Source of the DNA: JAWSVE01 sp050633885
GTDB lineage: Bacteria; Pseudomonadota; Gammaproteobacteria; Pseudomonadales; Cellvibrionaceae
NCBI GenBank assembly: GCA_050633885.1
Contig: JBOEHK010000006.1
Location: 364,933 to 428,932, forward strand
DNA: 64,000 bases
Direction of reading: 5' to 3'
In this document: one piece after another, positions 26,016-34,649 of the stretch
Layout of the letters: each line of letters opens with the position of its first letter
Position numbering within the stretch: the first letter of the stretch is position 1
Made by a program: the position numbers and the translations under genes
The notes under the pieces: generated by a model
Database searches by the model: none
Told to the model about the DNA's origin: nothing
Seen by the model: the letters and a program-made list of their open reading frames with translations, nothing else

Positions 26016-27173
26016 ATGCCTAAATCTAACCTTCGCTTTTTCAGCGTCTTGTTATTTATTTCAACCACAGTATTAAGCTCGATATTGCTTAGCTCTTGTT
26101 CAGAGCAATTGGCATCTAATCGTCCCTACATTCTGACAACCGCAACAACAGGCGGCACTTACTACCCTGTTGGTGTGGCACTTGCCACCATCACAAAATC
26201 AAAACTTCAACCAATAGAAGGGATTTCGCTTTCTGCCATTAGTTCAGCCGGCTCACTTGAAAATATTAAGTTATTAAGAGACAACCAAGCTCAATTTGCG
26301 CTTCTGCAAGGCATTTTCGCTGCTTGGGCATGGCGTGGTGAAGGCCCAATTAGCAAACCGCAAAAAGAATTACGCAGTGTCAGCGCCATGTGGAATAATG
26401 TTGAGCATTTTGTGCTGCTATCAGAACATGTATCCAACAAAACAATTTCAGATTTGGCAGCGCTAAATGGCGAGCGATTTGTGTTAGGCGCCAGAAATTC
26501 TGGCGCTGAAAAAACAGGTTCTTTTATTTTAGATCAACTCGGTATCGATTATAAAAACCAATTTGATTTAGCCTATATGGGTTATGGCGCAACCGCTAAT
26601 GCGATTCAAGACAATAATATTGTTGGCATGAATATTCCGGCTGGCGCGCCAGTTAGTTCAATCACTCGCGCGTTTGCAGTACTTGGTGACAAAATGTCTT
26701 TGTTAAGTTTTACTGAAAATGAATTGAAAACAATTAATCAAAAATACCCTCTGTGGGATTTCTATGATTTACCAGCAGGTACATACCCAAATCAAACAGA
26801 GCTGATACGATCGATTGCTCACCCTAACGTTCTCGCGGTTAGAGCTGACGTTCCCGACAAAGTCGTTTATCAAATTACAAAAACGATTTGGGAAAACTTA
26901 GCTGCATTAAATGACATTCATAAAGCCACGAAAGACATGAAGCTAGAACTTGCCATAAAGGGACTAGGAGCACCTCTACATCCTGGCGCAATAAAATATT
27001 TTCAAGAAAAAGGACTTGTCATTCCTGTTGAATTAATCCCTCCGGGATTTAAATCGGTTATCAACACTAATCTTAGCAAAACAACTATCGATTCAACTAT
27101 CAATAGAATTACCGATTCAACAATAAATTCAACAATTGAAATTCAGCAGACAGGAGCTGCGGATAATGAATAG
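26016..27173 (+). CDS. TAXI-family TRAP transporter substrate-binding lipoprotein
   Basis: This is the extracytoplasmic receptor of a TRAP transporter of the TAXI type. The 385-residue protein has a lipobox L-S-S-C (Cys28), so it should be lipid-anchored, and the family opening T-A-T-T-G-G-T-Y-Y-P-V-G (about 41-52), which forms the ligand site. Known TAXI ligands include glutamate/2-oxoglutarate, but these cannot be assigned here. The last 40 residues contain a degenerate Ser-Thr-Ile-Asn repeat that looks like a recent extension. The last 8 bases overlap the start of the permease gene. Confidence 0.9.
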   Translation: MPKSNLRFFSVLLFISTTVLSSILLSSCSEQLASNRPYILTTATTGGTYYPVGVALATITKSKLQPIEGISLSAISSAGSLENIKLLRDNQAQFALLQGIFAAWAWRGEGPISKPQKELRSVSAMWNNVEHFVLLSEHVSNKTISDLAALNGERFVLGARNSGAEKTGSFILDQLGIDYKNQFDLAYMGYGATANAIQDNNIVGMNIPAGAPVSSITRAFAVLGDKMSLLSFTENELKTINQKYPLWDFYDLPAGTYPNQTELIRSIAHPNVLAVRADVPDKVVYQITKTIWENLAALNDIHKATKDMKLELAIKGLGAPLHPGAIKYFQEKGLVIPVELIPPGFKSVINTNLSKTTIDSTINRITDSTINSTIEIQQTGAADNE

Positions 27174-29253
27174 CTCTCATATCGAGAACATCATCGGAGA
27201 AGCATCACATAATACAACGTTAAAGTGGCTTGCTGTATTATTTGCATTATTCCACATCTATACCAATCTATTTGCCAGCATATCCGAACTTTGGTTTTCT
27301 GCTATTCACTTTGGGGGATTCGGTGCATTATGTGCTCTAAATTTTCACAAAGGCCCTCATCTAAATTCTCAGAACATAAAACCTCTTATCATCATATTTC
27401 AAAATGCTTTTGCGTTTATTCTTGTTGTTTTATCGATTTTTGTACCAACCTATTTAATACTTTTTGAAAATGCGCTCTACGCGAGAGAAGCTGATTTTAT
27501 TGTAAGTGATTACATCGCTTCAGCTATTGCAATTCTTTTAGCGATAGAATTTACACGAAGAACCACTGGATGGTTTATGCCGGCACTTATTATCATCAGC
27601 TTGAGTTACATGATATTTTTAGGGAGATACATCCCAGGCGTTTTTTCATTTCCGGGATTAAGTGTAGAGACTACTTTTTATCGTAGCTATTTTAGCGGCG
27701 AAGGGATGTTTGGTTTAGTTGCCAACATTTCATCGACTTATGTATTCATGTTTATTTTATTCGGTGCATTTTTATTACGATCAGGTGCCGGTGATTTTAT
27801 TGTTAAACTAGCACAATGTGTCGCGGGGCGTTTTACTGGCGGCGCAGGGATGGTTGCCACTGTTGGCTCAGGATTAATGGGATCCGTCTCAGGGTCTGCT
27901 GTCGCTAACACCGTCTCTGTTGGTGTTATTACAATTCCGATGATGAACAAGTCGGGCTTCACGCCTAAATTTTCTGCCGGTGTTGTTGCCGCTGCCTCAA
28001 CAGGCGGTCAATTAATGCCGCCTGTGATGGGAGCTGGCGCTTTTGTGATGGCGAGTTACACACAAATCCCTTATCTCACTATTATTGCCGTGTCTGTTTT
28101 ACCCGCCCTCCTTTATTTTTTAACTGTCGCATTTTTTGTTCGAATAGAAGCAAAACGTTTAGGGCTCACACCCACAAAAGATGACACAAACCCTTCAATT
28201 AAAAGTGTTTTAAAAGAAGGCTGGCCATTTGTCTTTCCCATTGCCGTTCTTATCAGCTTACTCATTTATGGTTATACACCAACCACATCCGCAGCCATTT
28301 CTATTTTGGCTGTCATTGTTGCATCTTGGCTTTCATCATCACCTATGTATTTAAACGGATGTGTTGATGCAACCGTTGATGCCGTTAAAACAATGATACC
28401 TACAGCTCTTTTATTAGTTGCCGTTGGATTAATTATTAACGTGGTCAACACAACAGGCATCGGAAATTCTTTTTCTTTTATGATTGTTGAATGGGCGCAA
28501 GGCAATTTAGTCATTACTTTAATCTTGATTGCGTTCGCTTCATTAATTTTAGGTATGGGCCTTCCTGTTACTGCGTCATACATTGTTCTCGCCACATTAT
28601 CGGCTCCTATTTTGTTTGACCTTATTAGCCAATCGCAATTATTAACAGCCATAGAAATGGGATTACAAAACGGCGATCTACCCACCAATGTACAAACAAC
28701 CATAAATTTATTTGGCGGTGATCCTTTAGTGGCACTGCGTGAAATGCCACTAGAAATGAAACAAATAATTCGTCACACATTGTTAGACCCTGCTTTACTA
28801 ACAGGTATGTTATTAAGTGCGCATTTAATTATTTTTTGGTTGTCACAGGATAGTAACGTCACTCCGCCCGTTTGTTTAGCGGCATTCGCCGCCGCTGGGA
28901 TCGCAGGCACAAAACCTATGGCTACCGGAATTACCGCCTGGAAAGTTTCGAAAGGTTTATATCTTGTTCCATTATTGTTTGCTTACTCGCCCATCGTTAC
29001 TGGAAACTGGATTGACAAAATAGAAGTGTTTGTATGGTCCTGCATGGGCTTGTACGCACTTGCGGGAATACTACAGTGGCACCTAGAAAAGCCGCTAAAT
29101 TTTATCACCGCACCATTATTACTCGTTAGTGCGGGGTTAATGTTATGGGCTCCACTGCACATCACGCTGCACGCAATGGGAGCAGGATTATTTTTAAGTG
29201 TATTTTTTTTGCAAAGATTAAAAAATAAAAGTTCCACACAGTTGAAAACCTAA
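27166..29253 (+). CDS. TRAP transporter fused permease (DctQM-type, TAXI partner)
   Basis: The 695-residue integral membrane protein fuses the small (Q, first ~four helices) and large (M, about 12 helices) TRAP subunits, the usual arrangement with TAXI receptors. The M part contains G-S-G-L-M-G-S-V-S-G-S-A-V-A-N-T-V-S-V-G (about 240-260) and G-L-P-V-T-A-S-Y-I-V (about 465), both family signatures. The start is the ATG at 27166, preceded by AGGAG and overlapping the receptor stop, so the two are translationally coupled. Uptake is driven by a cation gradient, normally sodium in marine bacteria; the substrate is unknown. Confidence 0.92.
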   Translation: MNSSHIENIIGEASHNTTLKWLAVLFALFHIYTNLFASISELWFSAIHFGGFGALCALNFHKGPHLNSQNIKPLIIIFQNAFAFILVVLSIFVPTYLILFENALYAREADFIVSDYIASAIAILLAIEFTRRTTGWFMPALIIISLSYMIFLGRYIPGVFSFPGLSVETTFYRSYFSGEGMFGLVANISSTYVFMFILFGAFLLRSGAGDFIVKLAQCVAGRFTGGAGMVATVGSGLMGSVSGSAVANTVSVGVITIPMMNKSGFTPKFSAGVVAAASTGGQLMPPVMGAGAFVMASYTQIPYLTIIAVSVLPALLYFLTVAFFVRIEAKRLGLTPTKDDTNPSIKSVLKEGWPFVFPIAVLISLLIYGYTPTTSAAISILAVIVASWLSSSPMYLNGCVDATVDAVKTMIPTALLLVAVGLIINVVNTTGIGNSFSFMIVEWAQGNLVITLILIAFASLILGMGLPVTASYIVLATLSAPILFDLISQSQLLTAIEMGLQNGDLPTNVQTTINLFGGDPLVALREMPLEMKQIIRHTLLDPALLTGMLLSAHLIIFWLSQDSNVTPPVCLAAFAAAGIAGTKPMATGITAWKVSKGLYLVPLLFAYSPIVTGNWIDKIEVFVWSCMGLYALAGILQWHLEKPLNFITAPLLLVSAGLMLWAPLHITLHAMGAGLFLSVFFLQRLKNKSSTQLKT

Positions 29254-29271
29254 TACTGAATTCGGCTATTA

Positions 29272-30057
29272 TTAGCGACGACGGCCAAACCACAAAAACA
29301 AACCACTTAACGCTAACAAAATGATCAAGATCCCAATAATATCAACCAGCCAAACACCGCCCGCACCGAACAATCGACCACTGTGCAAATCGAGAATCAT
29401 CCTCTCTAAATTTATTGCATTACCAGTATGCTGTAATTCGATTTGCTGGATAAGTTCAACCTTGGAATTTGAAAGCGAACCTTTATTGATTACAACGAGT
29501 CTATAATTATTATTGTCGACCAATGACCACATCAATTCATCGGTAGAAAATTGATAAATGTGTTTAGACATCGACTCAAAACAAACAGATTCATTATTAC
29601 AAAAACCAATCGAGCTTAAAGGTGTTGGCAATCCTTGAAATTCACCTACCCTTTCTTGAACAACGCCAGTATTTGAAACCAACAATAGTTCGTTTGAACA
29701 CCACACCAAATACCCTTGATCTCTTTTATCATCTGCAAAATGTATTAAATGCGCACCCAGAAAATCGCCCTGGCACACGGCGACTTTAGCGTTATTCTGA
29801 TAAATAGTTCGATCATTAAGCTGCACGAAATCCGTGTCGTGATCAAACTCATGGATAGCATGTACCGAGAAATCAATACCATACAGCCACTTCTGCAGCT
29901 GTTTAGATATTGGCTTGTGATCTAATGATAAAAAATTGGAGTGATTGAGTAGAATACCTGTAACGGCTAAAAGAAGAATAAATACAGCGGCGAAAATACC
30001 AAAACGGCGATGCCAACGAAGAAAGTGATGTTTAATATGTGGAGGGATTCGCACCAT
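29272..30057 (-). CDS. PepSY-associated membrane protein
   Basis: The 261-residue protein has a transmembrane helix near the N-terminus (about 18-37) preceded by H-x-x-x-R-W-H-R-R-F-G, typical of PepSY-associated TM proteins. A long periplasmic domain follows, then a second helix (about 235-255) ending W-F-G-R-R-R. Such proteins pass electrons across the inner membrane, often through haem held by histidines, in siderophore or ferric reduction. Here H10, H16 and later His residues could serve, which is inference. The gene overlaps the end of the FMN-binding gene by 26 bases and closes the porin-FMN-PepSY cassette. Confidence 0.78.
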   Translation of the reverse strand: MVRIPPHIKHHFLRWHRRFGIFAAVFILLLAVTGILLNHSNFLSLDHKPISKQLQKWLYGIDFSVHAIHEFDHDTDFVQLNDRTIYQNNAKVAVCQGDFLGAHLIHFADDKRDQGYLVWCSNELLLVSNTGVVQERVGEFQGLPTPLSSIGFCNNESVCFESMSKHIYQFSTDELMWSLVDNNNYRLVVINKGSLSNSKVELIQQIELQHTGNAINLERMILDLHSGRLFGAGGVWLVDIIGILIILLALSGLFLWFGRRR

Positions 30058-30670
30058 GACTGCTCTCTATCCTATTAACTTGCTGATCTAAATAGAGTGC
30101 GAGTTTAGCGATTTTTTGGGTTGCCCGCACGGATAAAGTAGCTCCCGTGATGCCATCGATGGACTGAGACAGCTCTAGCTCGTTCTTTTTGTTGATTTTT
30201 AGGACTGCACCTAAAAACTGTTGCGTAAAAAAATCATATTTAATTTCCCAGCCTCGACTTTCTCTAAATTCGAGAATTGAGAACTGAGATATTTTTTGGT
30301 CAGCAATCACCACTCCCATCGTGATCGGATGTTCTTTTCCTATCTCCTCTAGAACCCATGCTGTCTTTTCATCGTCATACCAATAGCGAATTCTAAAACC
30401 ATTATATTCGTGGCCTAAAATATTTTTGATGACCTTTTTCTGTTCTTCCACAAGCCATAGCGTACTCGCACGATAAGGCGTTTTTATTTCTTGCGCGTCA
30501 ACCGAAAGACCATTCTTAGCTTCTTTGAAAGATAATTCTTCTGATGGCAAGAAGGTTGAATTTAAAAAAGTATCCAACGACATGTACTGCCCCTGTTGCG
30601 CACTGCAAATAGCAGGCAACATAATAGGCAACAAAGCGAATAACACCGATATTAATTTATTCTTCATCAT
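30032..30670 (-). CDS. Periplasmic FMN-binding domain protein
   Basis: The 212-residue protein has a signal peptide (about 1-24, cut near S-A-Q) and an FMN_bind domain. The motif D-G-I-T-G-A-T (172-178) matches the consensus for covalent FMN attachment to a threonine by the transferase ApbE, so Thr178 is the expected site. No apbE is in the window. The protein should carry electrons in the periplasm to or from the overlapping PepSY membrane protein. It begins 118 bases after the porin, beyond an attenuator-like hairpin. Confidence 0.82.
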   Translation of the reverse strand: MMKNKLISVLFALLPIMLPAICSAQQGQYMSLDTFLNSTFLPSEELSFKEAKNGLSVDAQEIKTPYRASTLWLVEEQKKVIKNILGHEYNGFRIRYWYDDEKTAWVLEEIGKEHPITMGVVIADQKISQFSILEFRESRGWEIKYDFFTQQFLGAVLKINKKNELELSQSIDGITGATLSVRATQKIAKLALYLDQQVNRIESSHGANPSTY

Positions 30671-30719
30671 TCTTTAAACTCAAACCACACAACAATTTTT
30701 AGTTATAAAAACAAAAAAT

Positions 30720-30744
30720 GCCCAGAATAGTCTATATTCTGGGC
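30720..30744 (-). terminator. Intrinsic terminator or attenuator between porin and FMN-binding gene
   Basis: GCCCAGAATA (30720-30729) and TATTCTGGGC (30735-30744) form a perfect 10-bp stem with a 5-base loop. On the minus strand the next bases are CATTTTTTG, giving a T-run. It probably reduces read-through from the porin into the flavoprotein genes, so the porin would be made in larger amounts. Confidence 0.75.
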
Positions 30745-30788
30745 TTATATTCTTGGTTGCTATTCTCGTAATAACAATTCGAACTCCG

Positions 30789-32063
30789 TTAAAAAGCCCA
30801 ACCAACACCCAAGTTAAAGCCTCGAGTTTCATCGGATTTAGAAGTCGCATCCACGACTTGATAATCAGCTTTTAAAGCCACATCTGGGGTCAACCAATAA
30901 TTCACACCAATATCAGCTTGATGAAATCGGCTATCAGTGCTGTCACCCGCATTCGTGTCCCAAAATGAATATCGAGTAAAAAATCCCAATTTTTCATTCA
31001 CTTTAAATGAAGGCTCAAAATACCAGCCTAATTGTTTGTCCGCTCCACTACCACTTGGCAAGTTTTCAACTTCGTCATCAATATTCCATTGAGCATACAG
31101 CGCTCTGACTGCAAATGGGCCTTTCTGGTAAGCTGCATGCAGCTCTAACAGGTTCGCAGAAATACCTTTGACCTCTCCTCCAAGCGTCAGGAAGCTTTCA
31201 CCTTGCATTAAATCACCTTGATGCTGCAACGTGGCTGCTAACTCTAAGCCTGCAATCCCTGTGTATTTCAAGCGACCTGTATAAGCAAAGTCATCAGCAG
31301 GCGCTTCTGACACCTTTTTACGGCCACTTCGAACACCTCTAAAAGCAGATCCATTCCAGGAGTTTAAGCCTGAATGCATAGCAAAATCATAGCTAAGTCC
31401 TGGTGTTAAAAATTCGCCAGATAAGCCAAGACCTGCTTCCCACCAAGTAGTCGGGATAATGCTCTTTTCAACATTATTACGCTCTACACCGTAAAAAGTG
31501 TTTGGCTCATGAGTCTCATTCAGTAAACCAACAGGCAACAAAAACAAACCTGTTTTCGCTTTATGCTTTTCATTTAAATCGACTTCAATAAAAGCTTGCT
31601 CAATTTCTACTTCACCATTTTTACCTTCACCAACAAGGCTATGCTCGACTTCTAGTTCAGAGAAAAACCGTACGCTATCTGAAAACTCATGATTAAAAAA
31701 TAAAACAAATCGATGTAAATCAATTTCATCATCATGACTTGGGCTATCTTCATTTGTTTTTAGGTTGTTGTAATGAAGCTCACCATAACCACCAATTGAT
31801 GTTTTTTCTTTTGTTGAGCTTGAAACTGATGTAACAGTATTTTCAACAGCATTAGCCGTCGCTGCGACTTTTACTTCGGTTTCTTTTATTTGTGAATTAG
31901 CTTTAGTGACAGATTGTTTAAGGCTTTCTATCTCAGCCTGCTGCTTCTGAATAATCTCCCAAAGCTCTTCGGTTGTGGGAGTTTGAGCGTGAACGCTAAC
32001 GGCAAAAAAAACTGTAACCATTAATGCCATTTTCGCCATATTGATATGTAGAAACGATTTCAT
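30789..32063 (-). CDS. Outer-membrane porin with N-terminal coiled coil
   Basis: The 424-residue protein has a signal peptide ending at H-A-Q (about 26), a predicted coiled coil (about 30-75, E-E-L-W-E-I-I-Q-K-Q-Q-A-E-I-E-S-L-K) and a beta-barrel of alternating strands ending in the terminal phenylalanine required for outer-membrane assembly (G-V-G-W-A-F). The coiled-coil plus barrel layout resembles DcaP- or OprP/O-like trimeric porins. AGGAG precedes the ATG. Two Fur-box-like sequences lie 49-96 bases upstream, so the gene and the two downstream flavin/PepSY genes are probably iron-repressed. The solute is unknown. Confidence 0.82.
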   Translation of the reverse strand: MKSFLHINMAKMALMVTVFFAVSVHAQTPTTEELWEIIQKQQAEIESLKQSVTKANSQIKETEVKVAATANAVENTVTSVSSSTKEKTSIGGYGELHYNNLKTNEDSPSHDDEIDLHRFVLFFNHEFSDSVRFFSELEVEHSLVGEGKNGEVEIEQAFIEVDLNEKHKAKTGLFLLPVGLLNETHEPNTFYGVERNNVEKSIIPTTWWEAGLGLSGEFLTPGLSYDFAMHSGLNSWNGSAFRGVRSGRKKVSEAPADDFAYTGRLKYTGIAGLELAATLQHQGDLMQGESFLTLGGEVKGISANLLELHAAYQKGPFAVRALYAQWNIDDEVENLPSGSGADKQLGWYFEPSFKVNEKLGFFTRYSFWDTNAGDSTDSRFHQADIGVNYWLTPDVALKADYQVVDATSKSDETRGFNLGVGWAF

Positions 32064-32111
32064 TGATTCTCCTAGGTGTCATTCAATTTCAAGCTGTTTA
32101 ATTATGCGCAT

Positions 32112-32159
32112 GATAATGCTAATGAGAAATATTATCTACTCTATTTGATAATCATTTAG
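32112..32159 (-). promoter_or_regulatory. Two Fur-box-like operators upstream of the porin
   Basis: GATAATGCTAATGAGAAAT (32112-32130) matches 13 of 19 positions of the Fur consensus GATAATGATAATCATTATC. A second site centred on TGATAATCATT (32146-32156) matches an 11-base core exactly. Both lie just upstream of the porin start. I compared by eye; no matrix scan was run. Confidence 0.6.
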
Positions 32160-32205
32160 ATTAACTAGTAGACTATCACCATGGCACCCCCCCGAGCACC
32201 CGAAA

Positions 32206-32265
32206 GCAATAAACACAAAAAAACCTCTGTACGAAATATATACAGAGGTTTTTTGTGTTTATTGC
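32206..32265. terminator. Large inverted repeat, ssb terminator
   Basis: GCAAT, then AAACACAAAAAAA and CCTCTGTA on the left pair with TACAGAGG, TTTTTT, GTGTTT and ATTGC on the right, giving arms of 26 and 25 bases with one bulged A and a 9-base loop. The T-run on the minus strand makes it a strong terminator for ssb. It also shields the porin promoter. Confidence 0.88.
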
Positions 32266-32309
32266 CTAATGACGAGCTGTTTTCTAGCGTTAACCCTTAA
32301 AGCCAGTAT

Positions 32310-32819
32310 CTAGAATGGAATATCATCATCAAAACTATCCATCGCCATGTCTTGATTTGGCGCTGGGTTTTGCTGGGGCTGATTATTCTGTTGCGGCGCA
32401 TTTTGCGAATTGCTTTGTTGTGGTCGAGATTGATTCTGTGGAGCATTGTAATTATTACCTGCACCACCACCCATGTTATCGCCACGACTATCTAGCATTT
32501 GCATTTCGTTAGCGACTATCTCCGTCGTGTACTGATCTTGACCTTCTTTGTTTTGCCATTTTCGTGTACGAAGAGAGCCCTCCAAATACACCTTACTCCC
32601 TTTCTTTAAGTATTCACCAGCAATCTCAGCCAAGCGGTTAAAAAACACAACACGATGCCATTCTGTTCGCTCTTGATTTTGGCCTGTTTGCTTATCCTTC
32701 CAAGTTTCAGATGTCGCAATGCTTAGATTTGTCACTGCATTACCATTGGGCATAAAACGCGTTTCTGGATCTTGCCCACAATTACCTATAAGGATGACTT
32801 TGTTAATTCCTCTCGCCAT
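32310..32819 (-). CDS. ssb: Single-stranded DNA-binding protein SSB
   Basis: SSB protects single-stranded DNA in replication, repair and recombination. The 169-residue protein has the OB fold in the first ~110 residues (start M-A-R-G-I-N-K-V-I-L-I-G-N), a Gln/Asn/Pro-rich flexible linker and the acidic tip D-D-D-I-P-F, which recruits partner proteins. Length is close to E. coli (178). It follows the MFS gene by 104 bases. I saw no LexA-type CTGT-N8-ACAG site just upstream. Confidence 0.96.
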   Translation of the reverse strand: MARGINKVILIGNCGQDPETRFMPNGNAVTNLSIATSETWKDKQTGQNQERTEWHRVVFFNRLAEIAGEYLKKGSKVYLEGSLRTRKWQNKEGQDQYTTEIVANEMQMLDSRGDNMGGGAGNNYNAPQNQSRPQQSNSQNAPQQNNQPQQNPAPNQDMAMDSFDDDIPF

Positions 32820-32923
32820 GCTTTTCTCCTGCTGATTTATTAATTTATATTTGCGACTAATTTTTAGACTCTATTCAACTTTACAGCTATACCGCTTTAC
32901 ATCTACATGGCAGGCAATTAGCT

Positions 32924-34309
32924 CTAACATAAGTCCAGCTCAGCCATGGATTCTCTTTGAAAAACTGCACTATCAACCTTCAAATGCGCTGCTCGCTCAG
33001 CTTCAACATACCAGACTTCAGCAACTCCTGGCAGCTTCATTAACTGTGGCAATAACTGGTGTTGATCTTTGCCGTCTAGCGTAACTTGAATGCTACTTAA
33101 CTGTCGAGGGGTTGTCATAAAGCATGCGGTTATAAGCCACATAAAAGCTAAACTCGCACACAAAATGAAAACACCGTGTACCCCAAACTTTGACAAGATG
33201 AGGCCACCTAAAGCCCCTCCTAAGAAGGCTCCTAAGAATTGACCTGAAGAATAAATTCCATTAGCTGTTCCTCGAGTACCGGCTGGTGCCAATTTGCTAA
33301 GGAGTGATGGCAACGTCGCTTCTAGTAAATTAAACGCAACAAAAAATAAAAAGAAGCCTCCTAACAAAACATAATTCGCTTCATAAAAAAGGGATAAAAC
33401 CAATTGCATCGCACCTAATAAAAAAACAGCGCCTAAAAAAACAGGTTTTATTTTCTTTCGCTTTTCTGCAATTAATATGAACGGCAGCATCAAAACAAAT
33501 GCACCTACAAGCATTACTAAATACACCCAAGAGTGTTTATTTTGTGGTATTTCAGAAACATTAATTAATAATTGAGGAAGCACTAAGAAGCTCGCCATCA
33601 AAATAAAATGTAATACAAAAATACCAAAATCCAACCTTAATAGATCTTTATCTTTGAGAACTTTGCCAAATAACTTTTGATTTGAGCTCAAAATATGGGC
33701 CTGTTTTGCACTCTGATTTGGCACAATAAAAAACAAAATAAGTATGCCTATAGCCGCGAAAACAGACGTCAGCCAAAAAACTGCTGACAATCCGCCAAAC
33801 TCTGTCACTAACGGACCAATAATTAAAGCCACTGAAAAAGACACACCAATTGAAGCACCAATGCTTGCCATTGCCTTTGTACGATTTTGATCAGAGGTTA
33901 AATCCGCTGCCAATGCCATAATAGCGCTGGCTATAGCACCCGCACCTTGCAAAAAACGTCCAAGAATCAACCCATAGACAGTATCAGAAAGTGCAGCAAC
34001 GACACTGCCAATTGCAAACAATATCAAGCCGACTGCAATGACTGGTTTGCGTCCCCAGCGATCAGACCACAAGCCAAAGGGTATCTGTAATAATGCTTGG
34101 CTAAACCCGTAAGCACCCAAAGCCAATCCCAAAAGAGCGGGAGAACTATCTTGATAGTTTTCGCCAAATAGCATCAGAACAGGGAGCACCATAAATAATC
34201 CCATCATCCTGAACGCATATAATAGAGCCAACGACACTACAGCTCGACGCTCATGAGGGAAAGTAATGTCTGTCACAGGATTATCTAACTCTAATTGGAT
34301 TATTGTCAT
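32924..34309 (-). CDS. MFS transporter with C-terminal YAM-like domain (YajR type)
   Basis: The 461-residue protein has twelve predicted helices, the A-like motif G-L-W-S-D-R-W-G-R-K-P (about 78-88) between helices 2 and 3, and the motif-C-like region G-A-S-I-G-V-S-F-S-V-A. After helix 12 a soluble ferredoxin-like domain of about 65 residues follows (I-Q-V-T-L-D-G ... M-K-L-P-G-V-A-E-V), as in E. coli YajR. It is probably a proton-driven exporter; the substrate is unknown. In Pseudomonas the same gene lies between ssb and uvrA; here uvrA is 9 kb away. Confidence 0.88.
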   Translation of the reverse strand: MTIIQLELDNPVTDITFPHERRAVVSLALLYAFRMMGLFMVLPVLMLFGENYQDSSPALLGLALGAYGFSQALLQIPFGLWSDRWGRKPVIAVGLILFAIGSVVAALSDTVYGLILGRFLQGAGAIASAIMALAADLTSDQNRTKAMASIGASIGVSFSVALIIGPLVTEFGGLSAVFWLTSVFAAIGILILFFIVPNQSAKQAHILSSNQKLFGKVLKDKDLLRLDFGIFVLHFILMASFLVLPQLLINVSEIPQNKHSWVYLVMLVGAFVLMLPFILIAEKRKKIKPVFLGAVFLLGAMQLVLSLFYEANYVLLGGFFLFFVAFNLLEATLPSLLSKLAPAGTRGTANGIYSSGQFLGAFLGGALGGLILSKFGVHGVFILCASLAFMWLITACFMTTPRQLSSIQVTLDGKDQHQLLPQLMKLPGVAEVWYVEAERAAHLKVDSAVFQRESMAELDLC

Positions 34310-34649
34310 TTGGTGAAATAGCCCGACATTCTAACGCATATCGTGCCATGGTCGTAGCTGCAGATTGAAGCTCTATCGCATTTATGGATTATATTAATAG
34401 CCACTTATCAATATTGCTGCCCGTATGGTCGATCTTATGTTGCACAGCGAGTTATGTCCCTTTATTCTAGTCCGTTGATATAAGGTGATATGACGTCGAA
34501 TTGATGCCTGTATTTACTTGTTAATCTTAGATATTTGGTGGCTACCCTACTACTTATCTAGTTGCTTTCGCCCATCAATGGGGCAGTAAGACAAACATCA
34601 AATTCTGATACCCTCAAGGCCGCTCATATTCATCAAAGGATCGTTTTAA
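34310..34649. other. 340-base divergent intergenic region before the LuxR-type regulator
   Basis: It separates the divergent MFS and CsgD-like genes and must contain both promoters. AAGGA lies before the regulator ATG. I could not find a convincing -35/-10 pair, a palindrome or a small gene. Confidence 0.5.

Noticed and set aside
28272..28703. 143-codon antisense frame inside the TRAP permease gene
   Set aside because: It is a shadow of a hydrophobic coding sequence; the sense frame has strong family motifs.
29254..29271. Terminator between the TRAP permease and PepSY genes
   Set aside because: The 18-base convergent gap has no stem-loop with a T-run.
32183..32205. C-rich run near the porin promoter as a regulatory element
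   Set aside because: It is short, lacks symmetry, and sits between the Fur-like sites and the ssb terminator without a clear role.
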